Origin: Candidatus Hydrogenedentota bacterium
Lineage (GTDB): Bacteria > Hydrogenedentota > Hydrogenedentia > Hydrogenedentales > JAEUWI01
Direction of reading: 5' to 3'
DNA: 64,000 bases
NCBI GenBank assembly: GCA_019637335.1
Contig: JAHBVV010000014.1
Coordinates: 1-64,000, forward strand
Every line of letters begins with the position of its first letter. Position 1 is the stretch's first letter. Positions 7,147 through 16,010 of the stretch are shown one piece after another. The notes beneath the pieces are model-generated. The model was not told the DNA's origin. It did not search any database and saw only the letters and a program-made list of their open reading frames with translations. Position numbers and translations under genes: made by a program.

Positions 7147-9222
7147 ATGACCGGAATTTCGAGACAGGCAATGGGGCTGACGATGGCCGCCCTTATGCTG
7201 CTGGCGACGCCATGGGCGGCGCACGCCACGACCTTCGACGAGTACGTGGAACATCTTCGCGGGGACAACGACGTCCTTCGGAGCCTGGCGCGGCAGTGGA
7301 TACCGCGCGAGGGCGTCCGGGCCGTCCCGCCGCTGCTCCCGCTGATCACGCACGAGAATCCGGCGGTGTCGTGGGCGGTGGTGAACGTCATCCAGGACAT
7401 CGCCAACGACGTCAGCGCGCCCGGCCGCGAGGCGGAGCGCGCGGAAGTCGCGGCGCTGCTGCTGGAAGCGCTGGCCGGCGCGCCGGATCAGGAACACCAG
7501 TTCACCCTGTTGCGCGTGCTGCCGATTGTCGCGCCGGAAGGCGCGGATCTCAGCCCCATCGCGACCCTGCTCTACCAGGAGAACACCCGCGAACGCGCGC
7601 GGCTGGCCCTGCAGGAAATCAACACATCCGAATCCCGCGCGGCGCTCCGGGGCGCCCTGCCCACCGCCGACGCCACCTTCGCCTGCGCGCTGATGGACGC
7701 CCTGGACAAGACCGGGGACGCCGAGGCGCGCCCGCTCCTTCGGGAGAAGCTGGCCGGCGGCACGGACCCCGAGAAAACCGCCGCGGCCCTGGCGCTGGCG
7801 CAATCGGCGGACCCCGCGCTGGCGGCGCACTACCTCGATCTCTGCGAGACCATCGACATCAACCACCGCGCCGACATGGAGGACGCGGCTCTGCGCCTGG
7901 CGAAGGCGCTGGCGACGGCGGGCGGGCGCTGGGAAGCGTCCATGGCGCTGTACCGCGGCCTGCTCGCGCGTTCGGAGAATCCCATAGCCCGCGGCGGGGC
8001 GCTGGCGGGCCTGGGCCGTTACGGCGACGAAACCGCCTTCGACACGATCATGGCGGCGTGGGCGGCGGACGAAACCGGCATGCTGGACGCGCCCGCCATG
8101 GCCGCGATTGAATCCCTCCAGGATCCCGGGGTGGCGGACCAGCTCGCGGCCGCATTTGACGCGCAGCCCGCGCCGGTGCAAGAGCGCCTGCTCGGAATCA
8201 TGGGCCGCAAGCGGGATCCGCGCTACGTACCCGTGTTTGAGAGAGCGGCGGCGATCGCCCCCGCGATCCGGCTGGACGCCTTGCAGCAGTCCCGCCTGGC
8301 TGAGGCCGTTCCGCTGATGGAGGCCATCGCCAACGCGGGCGACGGCGCGCTGAAGGCGCAGGCGGTACACGCGATTGGGGCGATGGCCGCGTCGTTCCGC
8401 GACGCGGGCGACCGGGGCGGCGCCGGGCGGGCGTACCTCGCAATCTACCGCATCGCCGAGGATGAGGCGGCGCGGGCGGAGGCGCTGGAGGGCATCAAGG
8501 GCTATCCGGTTCCCGAGGCCTACGACACCCTGAAGGCGGCGCTCGGCGAGCAGGGCCTCATGGACCTGCCCACGCCGATCCTCGCGGGCATGGCGCGGGT
8601 GCTGGCGGAAGCGGGCCGCAGCGAGGAGTCCGGCGCGATGCGCGGCGCGCTCCTGGCGCGTGCGAGCGACACCGCGACCGTGCAGCAGCTGATCCAGCTG
8701 GGCCCTGTCGAAGGAACGCACGAAGACCTGGCCCGCGCGCTGGGCTTCATCCAGCACTGGCGGATCGCGGGCGCCTTCCCGCAGAAGGACGCCCCGACGG
8801 ACGGCGCGCCGGTGCTGCAAGACGGCGCGGTCGATCTGTCCGCCACCTGGACCCAGGACGGGCAGACCATCGCCTGGGAGAAGAAGCGGGGCGCCGGGGC
8901 CATGGCCATCGTGGACCTCACCTACTTCGGACGCGACAATGTCCGAATCTTCGGGTATGCGGTGATTCAGGTGGCCGACGCGCAGGATGCGGTCCTGCGC
9001 CTGGGCACCGACGACGGCGTGCGCGCGTGGGTGAACGGCGAGCAGGTCCACGAAAACATCGTCGACCGCGGCACAGCGCTGGACAACGACCTGGTCCCGG
9101 TGAAACTGAAGGCGGGCGAGAACACGATCCTGCTGGAAATCCTGCAGAACGCCGGCGGCACCAACTTCTGCGCGCGGCTGACGCGGCCGGATGGGTTGCC
9201 GCTGGGATTTGAGGAGAAGTAG
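7147..9222 (+). CDS. Secreted HEAT-repeat protein with C-terminal beta-sandwich
   Basis: From the ATG at 7147, with AAGGAG nine bases upstream, the product is 691 residues with a signal peptide ending near AAHA. An earlier ATG at 6991 would translate repeat DNA and hide the signal. The body has regular helical repeats rich in Ala, Leu and Glu, as in HEAT-like proteins scanning PVPPLL- or VRAV-type units. The last 130 residues (with DGVRAWVNGEQVHENI and NTILLEILQNAGGTNFCARL) resemble the carbohydrate-binding-like sandwich often found in planctomycete heme or sugar proteins. No catalytic residues are evident. It probably scaffolds contacts in the periplasm or outside the cell; the function is unassigned. 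Confidence 0.75.
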   Translation: MTGISRQAMGLTMAALMLLATPWAAHATTFDEYVEHLRGDNDVLRSLARQWIPREGVRAVPPLLPLITHENPAVSWAVVNVIQDIANDVSAPGREAERAEVAALLLEALAGAPDQEHQFTLLRVLPIVAPEGADLSPIATLLYQENTRERARLALQEINTSESRAALRGALPTADATFACALMDALDKTGDAEARPLLREKLAGGTDPEKTAAALALAQSADPALAAHYLDLCETIDINHRADMEDAALRLAKALATAGGRWEASMALYRGLLARSENPIARGGALAGLGRYGDETAFDTIMAAWAADETGMLDAPAMAAIESLQDPGVADQLAAAFDAQPAPVQERLLGIMGRKRDPRYVPVFERAAAIAPAIRLDALQQSRLAEAVPLMEAIANAGDGALKAQAVHAIGAMAASFRDAGDRGGAGRAYLAIYRIAEDEAARAEALEGIKGYPVPEAYDTLKAALGEQGLMDLPTPILAGMARVLAEAGRSEESGAMRGALLARASDTATVQQLIQLGPVEGTHEDLARALGFIQHWRIAGAFPQKDAPTDGAPVLQDGAVDLSATWTQDGQTIAWEKKRGAGAMAIVDLTYFGRDNVRIFGYAVIQVADAQDAVLRLGTDDGVRAWVNGEQVHENIVDRGTALDNDLVPVKLKAGENTILLEILQNAGGTNFCARLTRPDGLPLGFEEK

Positions 9223-9246
9223 GGCTACCATGGAGGTACCCGGAAC

Positions 9247-9657
9247 ATGTTGCTGGCCTGTACTTCAAGAATCTGCCCATGGGGAGTCGCCGTGCTGCTA
9301 TTGGCTTCGCTGCCGGCGTGTATGCGTTCTCCAGAGACAGATACCGCATTTGCGTTCATACGAGCGATGGCCGAAGGCGATTTCCCGAAGGCCGAGTCCT
9401 ATTTTGCGGAGGACGCGGCAAGTAACGACGTGCCCGAGTCGACCCAGGTATTCTGGAACGATCTCACCGGCAGGATGGGCGCTTTCAAGTCGATTACGAC
9501 GTTTATGATGATCACGGGGGATATCGCCGGTATACATCCGGAAAGTGCGCGGCATAAAATGGTCACCGTATCCATCACCTGCCAGTTTGAATCAGGTTCC
9601 GCTGACATATGGATGTCCTTTTCCGAAGATGGAAAAGTGACTTCGCTCTACTTGTGA
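9247..9657 (+). CDS. Predicted lipoprotein, DUF3887-like
   Basis: The 136-residue product has an N-terminal hydrophobic stretch ending in the lipobox LPAC (cysteine at residue 25). A small alpha/beta domain follows (FIRAMAEGDFPKAESYFAED and later FWNDLTGRMGAFKSIT), resembling DUF3887 modules that sit on the cell surface or periplasmic face. Function is unknown. An in-frame ATG at 9307 is not better supported. Its end overlaps the frame that continues into the truncated regulator downstream, and sequence quality changes right after its stop, suggesting a junction there. Confidence 0.6.
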   Translation: MLLACTSRICPWGVAVLLLASLPACMRSPETDTAFAFIRAMAEGDFPKAESYFAEDAASNDVPESTQVFWNDLTGRMGAFKSITTFMMITGDIAGIHPESARHKMVTVSITCQFESGSADIWMSFSEDGKVTSLYL

Positions 9658-10292
9658 ACCACGTCTTACCCTCGAAGTTCGTGATCGAGCGGGGATGCCT
9701 CTTCACCGAGAACAGCAACCGTCCGCATGGGCATGGCCCCATCGACCCGCGACTCTTCTCGCCTTATCCCAAGAACCCGATCATTGCGCGGGTCTTCAAG
9801 GAAGTCGGCTGGGCCGACGAACTGGGGTCCGGTGTGCGAAAACTGTTTAAATACGGAAGATCATACGCGGGACACGATCCGGAATTACTGGAGGATGATA
9901 TTTTCCGCGTAAACCTTGCGCTCTCCGAAGAGGCCGAAGGCGCGGTCGCTCCAGGGTTGGTAGATGGGTTGGTAGATGGGTTGGTAGATGGTTCGGAGAA
10001 GAGCAAAAGTTCGGTAGAAAGTTCGGTAGTAAGTTCGGTAGAAAGTTCAGAGAAGAGCAAAAGTTCGGTAGAAAGTTCGGAGAGGAGCAAGAGTTCGGTA
10101 GTAACCCTTGGCACTCCTGAATCGATTCTGGCGATGCTGCGCAACAATCCCAAAATGACCATTCCCGATCTTGCCAGCGCGATCGGCTTAACGAGCAGAG
10201 CAGTCGAAAAGCAGATAGCAAAACTGACCGCATTGGGTAGACTCAGGCGTATTGGCCCCAAAAAGTCCGGCCACTGGGAGGTACTGCCATGA
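9655..10292 (+). pseudogene. 3' remnant of a Schlafen/AlbA_2 RNA- or DNA-binding regulator
   Basis: About 210 residues match the C-terminal half of the AlbA_2 (Schlafen-like) ATP-binding regulators: PSKFVIERG, FTENSNRPHGHGPIDP, SPYPKNPIIARVFKEVGWADELGSGVRKLFKY split across the first 80 residues, then a repetitive linker and a winged-helix end (TSRAVEKQIAKLTALGRLRR). The N-terminal AlbA_2 domain and most of the ATP-binding part, roughly 300 residues, are missing. The open frame can be extended only by running antiparallel in frame over the lipoprotein gene's end. Such linkers with short repeats are usual in the family. It is likely a decayed, formerly mobile-associated gene. Confidence 0.7.
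9956..10105 (+). repeat. In-frame 12-bp repeats in the regulator remnant
   Basis: Three copies of GTTGGTAGATGG (9956-9991; encoding LVDG) are followed by variants of AGTTCGGTAGAA (encoding SSVE/SSEK) up to about 10105. The period of 12 bases keeps the reading frame. These encode the low-complexity linker before the winged-helix domain. Confidence 0.8.
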
Positions 10293-10450
10293 AATGGGCC
10301 GAGTTACAGGCGCACTCAAGCGATGCCGAGGCTGCATTTAGAGTCTTCTTGAGTCATGTTGCACTTTTACGTCGTATCGGCATTTTCAGACATCAATACC
10401 CGATGAATGTATATACTGGTCTCAGAAATGGAGATTTTGAACCAACATGA
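10289..10450 (+). CDS. Small hypothetical protein (53 aa)
   Basis: An ATG at 10289 overlaps the stop of the upstream remnant (ATGA), and its own TGA overlaps the start of the VCBS gene in the same way (ATGA at 10447-10450). The predicted 53-residue product (MKWAELQAHSSDAEAAFRV onward) is rich in hydrophobic and basic residues and has no recognised family. The two ATGA overlaps argue for translation or for a once-continuous coding region. It could equally be a chance frame in decaying DNA. Confidence 0.3.
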   Translation: MKWAELQAHSSDAEAAFRVFLSHVALLRRIGIFRHQYPMNVYTGLRNGDFEPT

Positions 10451-11562
10451 TTGCATCAACCCTGCTTATGGCCGTCTTCTGCGCCGCCGCCGAACCCTCG
10501 ATCCTCTTCAACCGCCAGCAGATCGGCAACACCACGTTCGAGGCCGCGTCTGTTTTCGATGTGAACAACGACGGCCACCTTGACCTCGTGTCCGGCGAGT
10601 ACTGGCACGAAGGTCCGGACTTCACGAAGGCCCACAAGATCACGGAGATCCTCCGCGCCGACGACTACTACGACGATTTCAGCAATTACCCGATGGACGT
10701 GAACGGGGACGGCTTCCTCGATATCGTGACGGGCGGCTGGTTCGGCGGCACGGTGTATTGGCGGGAGAATCCGAAGGGACAGCCCGTGGAATGGATCACG
10801 CACGAGGTCGCCCCGACGGGGAACATCGAGCGGAACTCGTTTTACGATCTCGACGGCGATGGCGTTGTGGAAGTCTTCGCCACGACGTCGCCGGTGCATT
10901 TTTTCCGGCTGGTGCGCGATGAGAACGGCGTACCGCAGGGCCGCTTCGAGCACTACACCATCACCGAGGGCGGCGGGGGCCACGGCTTCGGCTGCGGCGA
11001 CATCAACGGCGACGGGCGCCCGGACCTGGTGTTCTCCACGGGCTGGCTGGAAGCCCCGGAAGACCCCTTCGACGTGACGGCGTGGCAATGGCATCCCGTA
11101 TTCAATTTCGGGCTCGCTTCCGTGCCGATCCTGGTGCACGATGTGAACGGGGACGGCCGGAACGACCTCATCGTGGGCAATGGCCATGGCCCGGGGCTCT
11201 GGTGGTACGAGCAGCAGGCGGACGGCCAGTGGAAGCAGCACGTCATCGAAGCGCACCGCGGCCAGTTCCACGATATCCAGCTTGCCGACATAGACAACGA
11301 CGGCGCGCTCGAACTGGTGACGGGCAAGCGCTACCGCGCCCACCGCGGCCACGACCCCGGCGCGGATGACCCGCTGGGCGTGTACTACTACGACATCGCG
11401 CCCGAAGGCTTCACCCGCCACACCCTGGACTACGGCCCCGCCGGCCAGTCCAGCGGCTTCGGCATCTATGGCTGGATCGAGGACGTGAATGGCGATGGGT
11501 GGCCGGATGTGCTGGCGCCGGGCAAGGAGGGGCTGTATTTGTTTACGAGTTTGGGGCGGTAG
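10447..11562 (+). CDS. Secreted FG-GAP/VCBS repeat protein
   Basis: This 371-residue protein has a short signal peptide (ending ..AVFCAAAEP) and about seven calcium-binding loops of the D-x-N/D-x-D-G type: DVNNDGHLD, DVNGDGFLD, DLDGDGVVE, DINGDGRPD, DVNGDGRND, DIDNDGALE and DVNGDGWPD. These mark the blades of an FG-GAP/VCBS beta-propeller as in integrin-like extracellular proteins. Binding of ligands or surface display is likely; no active site is evident. It is on the plus strand with the preceding glycan-related genes, and the AT-richer island begins just after its stop. Confidence 0.85.
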   Translation: MIASTLLMAVFCAAAEPSILFNRQQIGNTTFEAASVFDVNNDGHLDLVSGEYWHEGPDFTKAHKITEILRADDYYDDFSNYPMDVNGDGFLDIVTGGWFGGTVYWRENPKGQPVEWITHEVAPTGNIERNSFYDLDGDGVVEVFATTSPVHFFRLVRDENGVPQGRFEHYTITEGGGGHGFGCGDINGDGRPDLVFSTGWLEAPEDPFDVTAWQWHPVFNFGLASVPILVHDVNGDGRNDLIVGNGHGPGLWWYEQQADGQWKQHVIEAHRGQFHDIQLADIDNDGALELVTGKRYRAHRGHDPGADDPLGVYYYDIAPEGFTRHTLDYGPAGQSSGFGIYGWIEDVNGDGWPDVLAPGKEGLYLFTSLGR

Positions 11563-11649
11563 GGACTGCAAAAAGGAAGTTGGATTACTGACTGTCTGGG
11601 TAGAGTTAACATATCTCTCAATATGTCACTCGTAACTACATTCCCGTTC

Positions 11650-11658
11650 TGCTATAAT
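11650..11658 (+). promoter_or_regulatory. Extended -10 promoter of the HD/912-aa cassette
   Basis: TGC-TATAAT (TG at 11650, TATAAT at 11653-11658) forms an extended -10 element. No good -35 box lies 16-18 bases upstream, which is common for extended -10 promoters. It sits 47 bases before the first cassette gene in AT-rich DNA, so the pair is likely transcribed from here. Confidence 0.5.
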
Positions 11659-11704
11659 CTCGAAATTGATTGACTTTGACCTTGATCCATAGTAGGAAGG
11701 GCTT

Positions 11705-12904
11705 GTGGCGTTACCCGATCCTGATATCGCGCTACGTGAGGCGGCCGACTATATTCTGACTAGTCGCCTCGGTCAAAAAGCGCAGCTATACCATGAGCAT
11801 GCTGGGCTCTCACTTTTCTGGCGAGATTTGTTGGGTCAGATACACCGACTCGTAGCCAGTTGCCACATGCCCGAGTTTACGGATCACGGTCTCCCGCATT
11901 TGTGTAGCCTGATTGAGCGGGTAAGCGCATGGACTTGCGCTCCAGACAATGGAATCGAGCACTACTTAGTCGATTTGATCTCTCAGGAAGACGCCGCGAC
12001 ACTGTTTACAGCGCTTCTTATACATGATATCGGGATGCTCTCACAGTCCCCCTCCGACTTACCCGAAAACCATCCGCTGGCAAGCGCTTACGGGAACATG
12101 GAAATCTCTTCCTGGGTTAGAAAAACTCATGTCCCAAGAATTGAAGGTCTAGTAAAAAGGCTGCTACTAGGCGGTCCCAATTGCGCCGAAAGCCATCGAC
12201 AGATTCTAGAGTCTGATTTCTACACAAACAGTCTAAGGGTTGCGTCGGCACATAGCGACTGGCCTTGGAGCCCGCAATTCAAGGCCCTCCAAGACAGACT
12301 TCGGGGGCTCGCTGCGGTACTTTCTATATCGGATATCCTCGATGAAGATGCCAATCGATGCGACACCGCCACCCTACTCTTTCACCGCCACGGCACACAA
12401 GAGAATAGATCTCACTGGATTAGGCACACTTTGACCGCTGACCGAGTATATGTGTCCGGAGGTACGCTGACGGTTACGTTCTTGCGGCTCCCGCGCACCG
12501 ATCTTGGAACCGAACCTATCTACCAAGCACTGAAAAATCACTACAAACTCGTTCGCACTTACAATGGGGCGCTGAGGAGTATTCAAGCGGGCTTATTGGA
12601 TGTGCGATTCGACCCGCACACTGGATGTCCCAAGAAAGAGGTCTCTGTGCTTCCTAGCTGGGATCGCATTCAAGGCTTTGAAACCCAAGACCTACTATTG
12701 CACAACCTTCTTAAGACCTTCTTTCCGGAGGCACTCTTAGATGAGCGACGACTGGACGCCTCAACAGTTTCGTTGTTGAAACACCACAAACTGGAGTCCG
12801 TCAATCTTGACAAATTTTACTACATAAACGGACTACATGAGGTTCGCTCCCCCATCGAAGAAGAGATCCGCTGTTCAAACGTGCAGCAGGATACCTTCAA
12901 ATGA
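11705..12904 (+). CDS. HD-domain phosphohydrolase, candidate defence protein
   Basis: The 399-residue product (GTG start at 11705) has HD-superfamily metal ligands in order: H61 and H65 in EFTDHGLPH, the H107-D108 pair in LLIHDIGM, H183 in SAHSDW, and an aspartate around D210-D213 in LSISDILDEDANR. This matches the HD-type domain seen in bacterial conflict proteins (HD-CE-like), which may hydrolyse nucleotides or regulate partner effectors. The remaining 180 residues are not recognised. It overlaps the next gene by ATGA (12901-12904), so the two are translationally coupled. Base composition is clearly AT-richer than its neighbours, indicating recent transfer. Substrate and defence role are inference. 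Confidence 0.7.
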   Translation: MALPDPDIALREAADYILTSRLGQKAQLYHEHAGLSLFWRDLLGQIHRLVASCHMPEFTDHGLPHLCSLIERVSAWTCAPDNGIEHYLVDLISQEDAATLFTALLIHDIGMLSQSPSDLPENHPLASAYGNMEISSWVRKTHVPRIEGLVKRLLLGGPNCAESHRQILESDFYTNSLRVASAHSDWPWSPQFKALQDRLRGLAAVLSISDILDEDANRCDTATLLFHRHGTQENRSHWIRHTLTADRVYVSGGTLTVTFLRLPRTDLGTEPIYQALKNHYKLVRTYNGALRSIQAGLLDVRFDPHTGCPKKEVSVLPSWDRIQGFETQDLLLHNLLKTFFPEALLDERRLDASTVSLLKHHKLESVNLDKFYYINGLHEVRSPIEEEIRCSNVQQDTFK

Positions 12905-15639
12905 GTGACTCATTGACAAACGAGACCAATCGATGCGGACTCAAACTCGGCCTGACTCGACTAAAATTGCGAGCGATGGAAGCCCATTCCAGCAAAGATG
13001 TCGCGACAGTCAATCATTGCTGCGCCATACTCTTCGAGCAGCTAGTCCATTCGCGTCAAGCTAATGCAGAATATAAGCCCACTCTGATGGAATGCCGCTG
13101 GGCATTCTCTCTGTCTCTCTACTGGCTGACAGACACGTATATGATATATTCGGCTGAGGTTGCGCATCGCGCTGCAGCAGACAACACAAGCGATAAGGGT
13201 ATTTTCGACTTCATAGCTATTGTGATATCACTTATAAAGCGCCCTCTTCTATCTAGCCAGGAGATTTCCAATCGAATCTCTGAGGTGAAATGGGATTGGG
13301 CGAAGGACTCAAGCGACGAGGAGGACGGCATACTCCTGCAGCTAGGCTCTGAGTTGTGCTTTACTCGGGATCCTTGGGATTGCGGATGGGAATCTCTCAT
13401 CGATATCGGGATGTCAATACTTTCTGAGCCCTGTAAGTCAGCACTAGAGAGAACGAAACGCCGTCTTCAAGTGCAACGAGAAATGTTCTACCCGCGAAAT
13501 ATTCGCCCAGTGAATATCTCAATTGATTCAAGCGCAGATGAGAATACAAGATATTTCGTAGGATTAGTTTCTTCCTTCCTAAACTTCGATTGGTCGCAGT
13601 TGAAAAGCTTGATTGAACAGGTGGTGCCCAAATTGGATTTTGCTTCCGCGGACGCTCTGCCCTTAACCAACCTGATCTGTGAACTCAATCACTTTCAAGT
13701 ATTGCACTGGAAAGCGGATGACCAATACGTGCGGCTGACGCGGATGCGCCTCTTCGAGTATGCGGCCTCAAGCAAGTCCCCTGGCTGGACTGGCGACATT
13801 CGAAGCCTCTCGTTCTACAAATCGCTATTGACATTCAAGGAGGGCACACTCTCGGATGACAGGAAGGCAGATAGTTTTCGGCTCAGTTCCCTGAATGAGG
13901 TATGGGCGCTCAGAAACTGGAGTATCGGGCACTGGGTCGAGGCAATCAAGCAAAAGGCCCTGGCATTTGACCACTTACACAGGCATGGCGGTCAGGACGA
14001 TGTGAGCGCGATCTTGGCACTTAAGCACTATGTATACGCCACCACATTCAAGAGTGACTTGCCAGGCTCTGGCGAACTGATCGCGGCGTTCGAGCGGATC
14101 GACAAGGACCTTAAGATACAATTCGTAAGGCAGATGATGTGCGTCCGAGAATACGCATCGAGGAGTGTGCTTGAATTGTTTACACTCCTGTCAGATGCCA
14201 TTCCGTACGAGTGTCTAGGTGAGCTTTTGGAATGGTGCCTGAGGTTCATTGACAGAAGCGCTGGCGATAGCCTTCTCAAGCCGCGGCCATATAAGGCCAT
14301 AGGCATCTGGAAGGATATTCTCGGCACAACAGCTAACAGCGAAGACCTGTGCCGGTCTCTTAGGCCGCTCTACTTGGAGACTGTCAGGGATTCACAGTTA
14401 CTCCTCGACGATTGCATTCATTCTGTGTATCGATACATGTTGAATGCTGGCAGCCCTGAATTATTAGCTATCTTTCAGCTTCTGATTGACGAAGATTCTA
14501 GTATTGCGCCCCATCTGACGCACAGAAAGTGGACACTATTCTTCACCGTTCTTGAAAGCAGACACGAGAGATTTCCTGAGATCGAGACCTGGTTACGAAA
14601 CAACGCGACAGGCGATACGGAAAGGCGCGCTCTGGAGCTGCTCGTTAGCTATCCTTCGGAAGATATTCAGGATCTGGTAGCGTCCGCAAAGCCATGGGCA
14701 ATTGAACAGATCAATAATTATCTTGCTGTCATTACAGATGAGGGTCGCACCGGCTTTGGAGGAAATGCGGGGGTGAGCGCATCAATGGTCGAAAAGATTC
14801 AGTGGACTGTTGATGATAGACATATATTTGAAAGACTTTTCGCTGCTATTGTTGCACCCCGGGTCACCGTCATTGACATTCGGTATTGTCTCGACATCGC
14901 CCGAGCGATGTTAAGATCGAATCCAGCAGACTTTGGCTCCGTTGGACTGGAACATATTCTTCGGCTCTTACAGACACCCCCTACTGCTCGAGATTTCTTG
15001 TTGCGCTCTGAAAATGAAAGCCAAGAATACGGTGTCCTTTGGGAGGACATGCATGAGACCATAGCAGTACTTGTAGACGTGTATCCGAGTCGGTCTATAC
15101 CGGCCTTGAAACTGTGGCTTATAGATAACTACCTCCGAGCGCCTGTCTCGGCATCCGGCTCGATTCTTCGGACGGCTATAATAATAGGCTGCGGAGCTGC
15201 AAAAGGTGACGTTTCTGCAGCTGACTGTTTCCCGCTGCATGAGGAATTGGCCATAGCGAGCGTCCTGCTAGAGCGTTGCATTGTCGCCAGCAGAGGCGAA
15301 CACGCAGAATCACACTGTTTAGTTGGCTACCTTGTACAATTGAAACTTATCTATTCCAAACCGGCCCTCGAAGTCGAAGCTCCGCCTGTGGAGTATGTGA
15401 CTATTGGGGCAGCAATACGAAAAATGGTTGAGAATCGTATCGAAGAGTTGGTGCGGCATCCGATTGTAGACGTTCGTGTGGCCACCGCTTACCTCCTTAT
15501 GGAGTGGGCTCGCGACGCTGAGTTCGAAAGGTGCTCTGTGCTGGGAGGGTCACTTAAAGCACTCGGCGATGATCCACGCGCGCGCGTCAGAGTTGTCGTT
15601 GGAGGATGTTCAAATTCATGGCCTGCCCAAAAGCAGTAG
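12901..15639 (+). CDS. Large protein of unknown family, partner of the HD protein
   Basis: The 912-residue product has no recognised domain. It looks mostly helical, with many Leu/Trp-rich amphipathic segments and several cysteines, and no signal peptide, membrane segment, Walker A box or nuclease motif visible. It starts in the ATGA overlap with the HD gene. It shares the lower GC and codon use of that gene and so came in with it. A helical scaffold or sensor partnered to an HD enzyme is one reading. Its C-terminus (GGCSNSWPAQKQ) runs to within the remains of a YafQ toxin on the other strand, so its last residues may come from the junction rather than the original gene. Confidence 0.7.
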   Translation: MSDSLTNETNRCGLKLGLTRLKLRAMEAHSSKDVATVNHCCAILFEQLVHSRQANAEYKPTLMECRWAFSLSLYWLTDTYMIYSAEVAHRAAADNTSDKGIFDFIAIVISLIKRPLLSSQEISNRISEVKWDWAKDSSDEEDGILLQLGSELCFTRDPWDCGWESLIDIGMSILSEPCKSALERTKRRLQVQREMFYPRNIRPVNISIDSSADENTRYFVGLVSSFLNFDWSQLKSLIEQVVPKLDFASADALPLTNLICELNHFQVLHWKADDQYVRLTRMRLFEYAASSKSPGWTGDIRSLSFYKSLLTFKEGTLSDDRKADSFRLSSLNEVWALRNWSIGHWVEAIKQKALAFDHLHRHGGQDDVSAILALKHYVYATTFKSDLPGSGELIAAFERIDKDLKIQFVRQMMCVREYASRSVLELFTLLSDAIPYECLGELLEWCLRFIDRSAGDSLLKPRPYKAIGIWKDILGTTANSEDLCRSLRPLYLETVRDSQLLLDDCIHSVYRYMLNAGSPELLAIFQLLIDEDSSIAPHLTHRKWTLFFTVLESRHERFPEIETWLRNNATGDTERRALELLVSYPSEDIQDLVASAKPWAIEQINNYLAVITDEGRTGFGGNAGVSASMVEKIQWTVDDRHIFERLFAAIVAPRVTVIDIRYCLDIARAMLRSNPADFGSVGLEHILRLLQTPPTARDFLLRSENESQEYGVLWEDMHETIAVLVDVYPSRSIPALKLWLIDNYLRAPVSASGSILRTAIIIGCGAAKGDVSAADCFPLHEELAIASVLLERCIVASRGEHAESHCLVGYLVQLKLIYSKPALEVEAPPVEYVTIGAAIRKMVENRIEELVRHPIVDVRVATAYLLMEWARDAEFERCSVLGGSLKALGDDPRARVRVVVGGCSNSWPAQKQ

Positions 15640-15750
15640 ACTGCGTGCAGCTAGCGACACTACCAAGACGATCCGATATGAGCTACACACCCGGCTTTTC
15701 GCCCGCCTTACATCCTTCTCGAACTGCCGCGTGTATACGGGACGAAGCAT
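15619..15750 (-). pseudogene. Truncated YafQ-family toxin (N-terminal remnant)
   Basis: The minus-strand frame starts with ATG at 15750, overlapping the antitoxin stop (TGATG). Its first 20 residues (MLRPVYTRQFEKDVRRAKSR) match the YafQ toxin N-terminus. After that, family resemblance stops: the frame ends after 43 residues without the RNase core or catalytic His that normally lie near residues 50-90. The lost part lies beneath the end of the incoming 912-aa gene. This indicates that the cassette's right end replaced or deleted the toxin. Confidence 0.7.
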
Positions 15751-16010
15751 CAGATACCCAGCTTGCCGAATAGGTCTTCGACATCCTCACATAGCACCAA
15801 ATCCCGCCCACCATCCGTCGCGTCAAACGTACGCTTCGTCGTCTCACTGGGGATTGCGATGTCAAAGGGCAATCCGTTGCGCAATTCCACTTGCCGGTAG
15901 AACAGCGTGATCGCCTGCGTGGCGTTCAGGCCCAATCGTTGAAGAATCGCCTCGGCGTTTTCTTTCAGATCCGGCTCCATACGAGCCCGAACCACGGCGC
16001 TTCTACTCAT
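15750..16010 (-). CDS. RelB/DinJ-family antitoxin
   Basis: This 86-residue product (MSRSAVVRARMEPDLKENAE onward) has the ribbon-helix-helix pattern of DinJ/RelB antitoxins: a basic N-terminal strand, LGLNATQAITLFYRQV as the helix pair, then a C-terminal toxin-binding tail. A GGAG precedes the ATG at 16010. The longer upstream frame is rejected. Its cognate toxin start at 15750 is truncated, so the antitoxin is now an orphan. It could still bind its own operator upstream, or neutralise related toxins encoded elsewhere. Confidence 0.85.
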   Translation of the reverse strand: MSRSAVVRARMEPDLKENAEAILQRLGLNATQAITLFYRQVELRNGLPFDIAIPSETTKRTFDATDGGRDLVLCEDVEDLFGKLGI

